Assembly: GCA_002839505.1 (NCBI GenBank)
Contig: PGYE01000001.1
Location: forward strand, 647,995-711,994
Source of the DNA: Candidatus Peregrinibacteria bacterium HGW-Peregrinibacteria-1
GTDB lineage: Bacteria > Patescibacteriota > Gracilibacteria > UBA1369 > LOWO2-01-FULL-3
Length of the DNA stretch: 64,000 nucleotides
Reading direction: 5' to 3'
This document shows, one piece after another, positions 56,993 to 64,000 of the stretch. Each line of letters starts with the position of its first letter. Positions within the stretch are counted from its first letter, which is position 1. The notes beneath the pieces are model-generated. The model searched no databases. It was given only the letters and a program-made list of their open reading frames with translations, and was not told where the DNA came from. The translations under genes and the position numbers were made by a program.

Positions 56993-58188
56993 CGACACAA
57001 AACTTTAAGCCCCGGAAGTTCAAGGCCACTCAAATACTCCAAGCACGCTCCTCCACCCGTCGAAACATGCGTGAAATCGCTAGATTCAAATCCTGCAGCT
57101 TTCATACAGTCAATAGTATCTCCACCACCTAGAATACTGACACCCTCAAACTCAACTAATGAATTCAGCACAAAATCTGAACCTTTTCTGAAAATCTCAT
57201 ACTTATTTACACCAAGTGGCCCATTCCAAATCACTGTCTGTGAAGAACTCACAATCGACTTAAAGTTTTCCGCAGTATTTAGACCAATATCAAATATCTG
57301 CCTATCACCAACCTCCTCAACACCAACACAGTCAGTACCCACATCCTCACCCAAGGAATCAGCTACCACCACATCAACTGGCAAAATAATTTTAGTTTTT
57401 GACCCCTCGCACGCCTCCATAATTTTAATAGCAGTCGCGACCTCATTTGGCTCATACAGAGACCTGCCGACATTGACACCCTTCGCCGCCAAAAAAGTAT
57501 TGGCCAAAGCACCACCTACCAAAAAAGTATCGGCCACACCAACAAAATTCTTCATCACACCAATTTTTGTATCCATCTTTGCTCCGCCAAAAATCATGGC
57601 AAGAGGAGATCTATATTTTCCTTCAACGATAGGGGACAACGCCCTAACCTCTTTATCGATAAGAAAGCCGGAATAAGCCGGAAGATACGATGCCACACCA
57701 TGCACAGAAGAATGTTCCCTATGAACCACCCCAAAGCCATCACTCACAAAAATATCAGCTAATCGAGCCAACTCAGCACTGAAACTACTATCATTACTTT
57801 CTTCTCCCGAGTAAAATCTAATATTTTCCAGCAAGGCAACAGAACCAGGCTTAAGCCCACCAAGAGCGGCCTCAACCTCAACACCAATCGCCTCATCCAA
57901 TTTTAAAACATCCCGTTTCAGCCTCGCCTCCAATACTTTTGCCACCGGCCCCAATCTTAGCTCCTCAACCACCTTACCCCCTGGCCTGCCCAAATGCGTC
58001 ACAATAATTACAATAGCTCCTGCAGCAATCAAGTAATTGATAGTATCCAAAGATTCAACAATTCTAGTGTCATCCACCACCTCCAAACTATCTGACAAAG
58101 GAACATTCAAATCACATCTCAACAAGACCCTTTTTCCTTCTAAATCGTTTACATCACTAATAGATCGCAATTTTTTTTGATCAGCCAT
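56989..58188 (-). CDS. pgk: phosphoglycerate kinase
   Basis: KRVLLRCDLNVPLSD, VTHLGRPGGKV, ALLENIRFYSGEE, WNGPLGVNKYEIF. Confidence 0.96.
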   Translation of the reverse strand: MADQKKLRSISDVNDLEGKRVLLRCDLNVPLSDSLEVVDDTRIVESLDTINYLIAAGAIVIIVTHLGRPGGKVVEELRLGPVAKVLEARLKRDVLKLDEAIGVEVEAALGGLKPGSVALLENIRFYSGEESNDSSFSAELARLADIFVSDGFGVVHREHSSVHGVASYLPAYSGFLIDKEVRALSPIVEGKYRSPLAMIFGGAKMDTKIGVMKNFVGVADTFLVGGALANTFLAAKGVNVGRSLYEPNEVATAIKIMEACEGSKTKIILPVDVVVADSLGEDVGTDCVGVEEVGDRQIFDIGLNTAENFKSIVSSSQTVIWNGPLGVNKYEIFRKGSDFVLNSLVEFEGVSILGGGDTIDCMKAAGFESSDFTHVSTGGGACLEYLSGLELPGLKVLCR

Positions 58189-58198
58189 AATAATGATA

Positions 58199-58663
58199 TT
58201 ATTTCAAATTCGCCTGCAAAATTGCTGTCACAGCAAACTCCGCACCTTTATTTTGTCCTTCAGAGCTAACTCGATCCTCGACTTGCTCAAAATTTTCGCA
58301 AGTCAACACACCAAAGATCACTGGAATGTCACCATTCAACTGCACCTGCATCAAACCTTGATAAGTTATTTCACTGACCAAATCATAATGTGTCGTTTCA
58401 CCTCTGACGACAACCCCCAAGGCAATTACAACATCCGGTTTAATTTCAGCAGCCACCACCTTTACCGCATAAGGAAGCTCAAGTGAACCACCAACATGTT
58501 TTATTACGACATCATCTTCAGACACGCCCTTAGCCAGCAACTCCGTGATACAATTGGTAACCATCGCATCCACATATTCACCGTTAAACCTCGATGCCAA
58601 AACAACCACCTTTAACCCCTTACCAGCAACATCTGACACCGCTGCCTTATCATCTACATTCAT
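58199..58663 (-). CDS. ribH: 6,7-dimethyl-8-ribityllumazine synthase
   Basis: VVLASRFNGEYVDAM, VVIKHVGGSLELPYAVKVVA, VIALGVVVRGETTHYDLV. Confidence 0.95.
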   Translation of the reverse strand: MNVDDKAAVSDVAGKGLKVVVLASRFNGEYVDAMVTNCITELLAKGVSEDDVVIKHVGGSLELPYAVKVVAAEIKPDVVIALGVVVRGETTHYDLVSEITYQGLMQVQLNGDIPVIFGVLTCENFEQVEDRVSSEGQNKGAEFAVTAILQANLK

Positions 58664-58675
58664 AATAATAATAAA

Positions 58676-59263
58676 TTACTTAATAATTAAACGATCCAAG
58701 TATCTGGCAAGCATATCGACCTCCAAATTCACAAAATCTCCCACAGCTAGCTGCCCCAGATTTGTAATCTCCAGAGTATGGGGAATTAGCGAAACGCCAA
58801 TTCTGTCACCCTCAATTCCAGCCACCGTTAAACTCACTCCATTCAAACAAACCGACCCCTTATATGCTATAAATCTCTCAATCTCGGTCGGCACCGACAC
58901 CCACAACCAAGTCGCTCCCTCCACAACTGAAAATTTTTCCACCTTCGCCACACAATCCACATGCCCTTGCACCAAATGCCCATCAATCGTATCCGCCAAC
59001 CTTAAGGAAGTCTCCATGTTAACCCTTCCTCCAACAGACAAATACTTCAAATTAGTTAGATCAATAGTCTCCTTTATCACATCAAAACTCAAACAACCAT
59101 CAGCAATTTCAACAACCGTCAAACACACCCCATTAATAGCAACCGAATCACCAATTTTTCTTCCTTCCAATAATTTTTCACACTCCACAACAAATCGCAG
59201 AAGATTATCACTTCTGTTGATTTCTTTTACGACCCCCGTCTCAACAACAATTCCTGAAAACAT
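58676..59263 (-). CDS. ribE: riboflavin synthase alpha chain
   Basis: MFSGIVVETGVV, DSVAINGVCLTVVEI, GHLVQGHVDCVA, VCLNGVSLTV. Confidence 0.95.
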   Translation of the reverse strand: MFSGIVVETGVVKEINRSDNLLRFVVECEKLLEGRKIGDSVAINGVCLTVVEIADGCLSFDVIKETIDLTNLKYLSVGGRVNMETSLRLADTIDGHLVQGHVDCVAKVEKFSVVEGATWLWVSVPTEIERFIAYKGSVCLNGVSLTVAGIEGDRIGVSLIPHTLEITNLGQLAVGDFVNLEVDMLARYLDRLIIK

Positions 59264-59397
59264 AAAACTAGATCATTTATACTGCCCAATCCTACTATCT
59301 CAAACGGCATCAATCAAATGATAATTTTAATGAAAACTTAGATTTTGTTTAAAAGCGAGTGATAAAAATAAGACAATAACATTTAACCCAACAAAAA

Positions 59398-59778
59398 ATG
59401 AAAAGTATCAACAGGGTAATTCTAATGGGACATCTCGCGGCAGATCCCACGAGTTACACTACCACTACAGGTAAAAACATTGTGACATTTCCAGTAGCAA
59501 CAAATCGCTACAGTAAAGATAAAAAAGACTCCAAATACGAACTCGTCGATTTTCATCGTGTCGTAGCCTGGAACGGACTCGCTGAAATCTCAATGAAACA
59601 TCTCGCAAAAGGATCGGCCGTATATCTCGAAGGAAGACTAAAAAACGACTCCTACAAAGATAAGGATGGTAACAATAGATACCGAACTGAAATCGTCTCA
59701 GATACACTCAATATCATCAGCTGGAAAAACAACACCCAAGGAAAAGAGGAAGCTCAACTTCAAGAACTAAACGCTTAA
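59398..59778 (+). CDS. ssb: single-stranded DNA-binding protein
   Basis: INRVILMGHLAADPTSYTTTTGKNIVTFPVATNR, DFHRVVAWNGLAEI, VYLEGRLKNDSYKDKDGN. Confidence 0.93.
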   Translation: MKSINRVILMGHLAADPTSYTTTTGKNIVTFPVATNRYSKDKKDSKYELVDFHRVVAWNGLAEISMKHLAKGSAVYLEGRLKNDSYKDKDGNNRYRTEIVSDTLNIISWKNNTQGKEEAQLQELNA

Positions 59779-59860
59779 AAAATAGTCTTTACGATACACA
59801 TTAAGGTTTTCCTCAAAAAAAAATATGATACAATCCCAAAGTCTCATATAAAAACACAGA

Positions 59861-61267
59861 ATGAATAAAAAAGTTTTACTAGTCACCTTAATAATATCAT
59901 CCCTACTTATCATACCGGCATGCCGGACAAAAGCTCCTGGCACCCCACTGCAAGACTACACCGGGGTCGAGTTAACCTACTATAAACTCCACGACAACAG
60001 TGAAGTAATCAGCCCCTACATTGATGAATTTATCAAAACTCACCCCGGCCTAAAAATAAACTATCGCAAATTCACCGATCAAGAAAACTACGAAACGACA
60101 ATACTAAATGAAATGGCAGCCGGTAAAGGCCCTGACATCATATCAATGCCAAATACTTGGTTCGCCTCCAACTACCAAAAGACTACACCGCTACCACAAG
60201 AATTTGCCTCGATAGATCAATATGATCAAACATTTGTGTCCATCGCCTCAAAAGATCTCATATTTGAAGATTATGCCCCCTCCACCGACCAAGAAGAAAC
60301 CAGAAGAATCTACGGAATCCCACTACACGTAAACACCTTGGCACTATTTTACAACAAGCAACACTTCGAAGAGAAATTACCTCAGCGCGGAAGGCCCGCC
60401 GGCAACTGGAACCAGATTCGAGAAGAAACACCACAACTAACCCTAAAAAACACATCATTCACCGGACTGCAAAGATCGGCAATAGCCCTGGGAACCGCCA
60501 ACAATATATCCCTGGCTACCGATATAATATATCTACTACTGCTTCAAGGAGAAATTAGCTTCTACAATCAGTCCTTGACCGCAGCAATATTTTCAAGCGA
60601 TGGCGCAGCCGCAGCTGACAATAAAGCATTCAATATCATTGATTTCTATACGAGCTTCGCCTCTGAAAGCAAACCAAACTACACCTGGAACAAATTTGTA
60701 ACAAGCGACGCTCCCGGCCAAGAAATACAAGCGTTTGCAAAAGGTGAGGTGTCTATGATCATTGGCTACCCCGAAACATACCAACAAATACTAGGGCAGA
60801 TTGAAGTATTAAAAAACCAAGGAGAACAAACAATAGTCAAGGACAACATCAGAATCTCTCCAATTCCACAAATCACAACTGAAGAATCCGGCAGCAAAAA
60901 GTCAACATATGCCAAATATTACGCCGAGACCGTATCTAGGAATTCTCAACATTCCGAACTTGCATGGGAATTCATAGTATTTATGGCACAACAAGAAAAC
61001 GCTAAAAAGTACTTCGAAGCCACAAAAAAACCAACCAGCCGTCGAGACCTTATTGAAGAACAGAGTAAACACCCTATATATGGAGTGTTTGTATCACAAA
61101 TTGGCTATGCCGAAAGCATTCCAATGGTCAACGCCGAAAAATACCGCGAGATAATCACAACCTTAATCAACAAAATCAATACCAGTGGACTACAGCAGAC
61201 AGACATCAAGTTGGCTCAATACCAAATCAACCAACTGATCCCTACGGAGGGAGTGATAAACAAATAA
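59861..61267 (+). CDS. ABC-type extracellular solute-binding lipoprotein, family 1
   Basis: Lipobox IIPAC; GPDIISMPNTW; EVSMIIGYPETYQQ. Confidence 0.88.
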   Translation: MNKKVLLVTLIISSLLIIPACRTKAPGTPLQDYTGVELTYYKLHDNSEVISPYIDEFIKTHPGLKINYRKFTDQENYETTILNEMAAGKGPDIISMPNTWFASNYQKTTPLPQEFASIDQYDQTFVSIASKDLIFEDYAPSTDQEETRRIYGIPLHVNTLALFYNKQHFEEKLPQRGRPAGNWNQIREETPQLTLKNTSFTGLQRSAIALGTANNISLATDIIYLLLLQGEISFYNQSLTAAIFSSDGAAAADNKAFNIIDFYTSFASESKPNYTWNKFVTSDAPGQEIQAFAKGEVSMIIGYPETYQQILGQIEVLKNQGEQTIVKDNIRISPIPQITTEESGSKKSTYAKYYAETVSRNSQHSELAWEFIVFMAQQENAKKYFEATKKPTSRRDLIEEQSKHPIYGVFVSQIGYAESIPMVNAEKYREIITTLINKINTSGLQQTDIKLAQYQINQLIPTEGVINK

Positions 61268-61278
61268 CAGGCCCACAC

Positions 61279-62175
61279 CTAGAGGTTTCTTGCAAATTCT
61301 TGCCCAGATATCTTTCCTTTACCCTCAATCTGAAGAAGATTCACCTTTATTGCCCCATCATTAAGCGACAAATATAAGTCGCCCACATCATCCTTGTGAA
61401 ATCCTCGCTTCTCAAACGACAATTCTGAATCCTCCAAATCAAATAACTTCACACGCTTACCATCCAAGAAAAAATACACCCCTGGCCAAGAACTATACGC
61501 TCTATACATAGATAAAACCCTTTCCTTTTTATCTTTTTCTAGGTTCAATTCTCCATCTGTTCTTGAAATTTTTCTGCAATAGCTAGCAAGATTATCATTT
61601 TGAGCAATAGGGGATAGTAAGCCACCACTAACATCTTCCAACACATTAGGAAGTATTGCCCCGGCCAACATCGCCATCCTCACCATCAACGAATCGGCCG
61701 TCTCATTTGGCTCAATCAGCATCCTCTTCAGCAAATAAACTGGCCCGCTATCCAACCCCTCCTCCATTTTCATAATTGAAACCCCGGTCTCGCTATCATT
61801 ATTCAAAATAGCCTCATGAATAGGGGACGCACCTCGATAACGAGGTAAAAGAGAACCATGTACATTAATACAATCTATCTTCGGTAACTTCAAAATTCTT
61901 TGCTCTAAAATCATTCCATATGCAACCACCACAAAAAAGTCCGCACTAACATCCTTTACCATATCATAAAGCTCCTGCCTCGACGCAGGCTGCAAAACCT
62001 TTAATCCTACACTTTCAGCCACCTCCTTGACTACCGGAGCGGTCAAAACCTGCTTTCTACCGACCTTTCTATCCGGCTGCGTAACAACAGCCACAATTTC
62101 AAACCTACTATCGTCAACCAAAGCCTCTAGGCATGTTGCGGCAAACTGCGGGGTTCCAAAGAAAACAACTTTCAT
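61279..62175 (-). CDS. fmt: methionyl-tRNA formyltransferase
   Basis: VVFFGTPQFAATCLEAL, CINVHGSLLPRYRGASPIHEAILN. Confidence 0.95.
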   Translation of the reverse strand: MKVVFFGTPQFAATCLEALVDDSRFEIVAVVTQPDRKVGRKQVLTAPVVKEVAESVGLKVLQPASRQELYDMVKDVSADFFVVVAYGMILEQRILKLPKIDCINVHGSLLPRYRGASPIHEAILNNDSETGVSIMKMEEGLDSGPVYLLKRMLIEPNETADSLMVRMAMLAGAILPNVLEDVSGGLLSPIAQNDNLASYCRKISRTDGELNLEKDKKERVLSMYRAYSSWPGVYFFLDGKRVKLFDLEDSELSFEKRGFHKDDVGDLYLSLNDGAIKVNLLQIEGKGKISGQEFARNL

Positions 62176-62241
62176 ATTAATATCTATAAACTTTAAGTCA
62201 CCCTAAATGTAGAACTTTCCATACCACATATCAAATAGTTT

Positions 62242-63219
62242 ATGCTAAAATCAGCCACGATCCTAAAACAAAACCCCTTGCAAACAATACTATCAAAAAT
62301 ATTAGCTGGAATTGCCATAACATTATCAATTCCCCTGATATTGATCATCACAATCACAGGTAAAAACAGTACCGATTTTTTTAACAATCAATTGCCTGAT
62401 AAAATCAGAGAACATGTCATATCGATCGGTCCAAAATACATAATAGAATCACAGCAATTTCAGAATTTCCCACAATTCATAAGAGATAATCTCTCCCACG
62501 AAGAAATCATCGACATCCTAAACGCAATACTCACCCAAGAAGTTTTCACACAAATATCATCATCCACTAAAAGTCAGCTGCTTGAACTAATCGAAGGAGC
62601 TCCATCAGGGGGAAATATCTCGATACCCTTGGATTTCATAAAGCAAAATAGACAACAAGTCTCATCAATGATAACCCAGGCAATACTACCTGACCTTGAC
62701 CAATGTGAACCCGACCAAGAGTACAGCCCTACAACAGGCTGCATAGGCAACGACACCACTGAAAGCCTAATCGCGGAAGGCATTGAAATACGACATATCA
62801 ATACGCTACCAAATGACATAAAAATAGATCTCGAAATACCGGAAGCACAAAGACTAATAATAAAACAAGCCACCTCCATTAACGAGAAAGCAAATCAGCA
62901 GATAACAAAACTGATTATAGGGTACCTCTTGTTTATGATAGCTTCCATCCTTATTGAATACACATCGCTAAAAAAAGCTACCAGAAAGGGCCTAAGTATA
63001 ATCTCAAAGAGTGCCATCACAAACGCAATTCTATACGGAACGCTCTTTGCTACCATCAATATGACCACTAGCGAAGGAGCAATGAAAGAGATCATCACAG
63101 CATTCCTCAATGCAGTATTAGCACCAATCATCGTAACACTAATAATAATTATTGTGGTAACTACCATTGCAACAATAATCTTACCTAAAACCCAAATAAC
63201 ACAAACTCTTGAATCCTAA
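62242..63219 (+). CDS. hypothetical membrane protein
   Basis: Multiple hydrophobic segments flanking a soluble region. Confidence 0.6.
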   Translation: MLKSATILKQNPLQTILSKILAGIAITLSIPLILIITITGKNSTDFFNNQLPDKIREHVISIGPKYIIESQQFQNFPQFIRDNLSHEEIIDILNAILTQEVFTQISSSTKSQLLELIEGAPSGGNISIPLDFIKQNRQQVSSMITQAILPDLDQCEPDQEYSPTTGCIGNDTTESLIAEGIEIRHINTLPNDIKIDLEIPEAQRLIIKQATSINEKANQQITKLIIGYLLFMIASILIEYTSLKKATRKGLSIISKSAITNAILYGTLFATINMTTSEGAMKEIITAFLNAVLAPIIVTLIIIIVVTTIATIILPKTQITQTLES

Positions 63220-63580
63220 TAAATACATATACAGCATCGCAATCGCTGCAATAATTTCCTGGATTGGATGGACACTAATCCTAATAAAAATAAACCCCGA
63301 AAGCCACATCGCAATCGGACTCCCTCTCTTCCTTTTAACACTATTCATTGCATCCAGCTCAACCCTGACCCTAATAGGCTACTATTTACGCTCATGGCTA
63401 TATAAAGACGAAGAGTTTCACATAAAAATCAACACTTCATTTAGACAGGGTATACTCCTATCCCTTGTCATAATATTTTGCACAATATTTGAAATACTAA
63501 AAGTACTTAACTGGCTATCAGCAATCATACTATTGTTCATCGCTCTCCTAATAGAATTCTATCTCGCATCCAAGGAGTAG
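63209..63580 (+). CDS. hypothetical membrane protein
   Basis: Hydrophobic ORF overlapping the preceding gene; TTG start likely. Confidence 0.55.
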   Translation: MNPNKYIYSIAIAAIISWIGWTLILIKINPESHIAIGLPLFLLTLFIASSSTLTLIGYYLRSWLYKDEEFHIKINTSFRQGILLSLVIIFCTIFEILKVLNWLSAIILLFIALLIEFYLASKE

Positions 63581-63583
63581 TCC

Positions 63584-64000
63584 TCAATACCCCGGACTCG
63601 AGATGAACCTAAAATTACTTAGTGGCCAATAAATAAACCAAGCTTTGCCTCTCAATGCATCCTTGGGAATAAAAGCGCGCTCAGGATTAGCCGCACACCC
63701 CTCACTCATGGACAAAGCAAAACAACTCCTCGAATCCGTACTGTGGTTTCTATTGTCGCCCAACAAGAAATATTTTCCATCGGGCACCTCAAATCTAAAC
63801 AAGTCCGAATAATAAATTGGTGTATTATCCTTATTTTCATCATTTAAATAATCCTCCTGCAGCTCCTTCTTCACGCCATCAACCCCGGTTACATAAACTT
63901 TACCATTAGCTATCTCTACTACCTCATTCGGCAGCCCAATAACACGCTTAATGTAATACTTATCGAAATCTTCAGTCGGCTTAAAAACAACAATATCACC
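63584..64000 (-). CDS. lepB: signal peptidase I, C-terminal part (truncated by window edge)
   Basis: Frame open to 64000: GDIVVFKPTEDFDKYYIKRVIGLPNE; then FLLGDNRNHSTDSR. Confidence 0.92.
   Translation of the reverse strand, partial: GDIVVFKPTEDFDKYYIKRVIGLPNEVVEIANGKVYVTGVDGVKKELQEDYLNDENKDNTPIYYSDLFRFEVPDGKYFLLGDNRNHSTDSRSCFALSMSEGCAANPERAFIPKDALRGKAWFIYWPLSNFRFISSPGY

Noticed and set aside
1-64000. CRISPR array, IS transposase, integrase or rRNA operon
   Set aside because: No regularly spaced repeats, transposase/integrase motifs or rRNA sequence seen on either strand

Overview
Compact, gene-dense bacterial chromosome segment. Gene content and style suggest a Patescibacteria/CPR-type genome using the standard code (TGA is used as a stop in obg, pth and rplI). 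The taxon is inferred, not proven. Housekeeping genes: valS (partial), murC, cysS, queA, murJ, tsf, rpsB, der, uvrC, obg, pth, rplU, an rluD-like gene, purC-purE-purB, ileS, secG, rplI, ruvX, pgk, ribH, ribE, ssb, fmt and lepB (partial), plus three tRNAs. Accessory content includes: (1) a PKD-7TM membrane protein next to a three-module protein: ATP-grasp ligase, a retropepsin-like (RimB-type) domain whose catalytic motif looks lost, and a DUF1704/MATCAP-like HEXXTH metallopeptidase; (2) two ~92% identical ~175-nt intergenic elements 27.5 kb apart, with a nested set of conserved helices, i.e. a candidate structured ncRNA or palindromic mobile element; (3) three tandem paralogous surface proteins of an unrecognised family, followed by a Thr-repeat protein with a sorting-signal-like tail; (4) two partner-switching clusters (SpoIIE-type phosphatase/STAS/MFS-HEAT and RsbW-like kinase/STAS/PrsW); (5) a VirD4/TraG-like ATPase and a T4SS-pilin-like protein; (6) a large pentapeptide-repeat protein with a strong promoter and a perfect palindrome at its predicted transcription start. 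All calls come from reading the sequence and translations. No database search was run.
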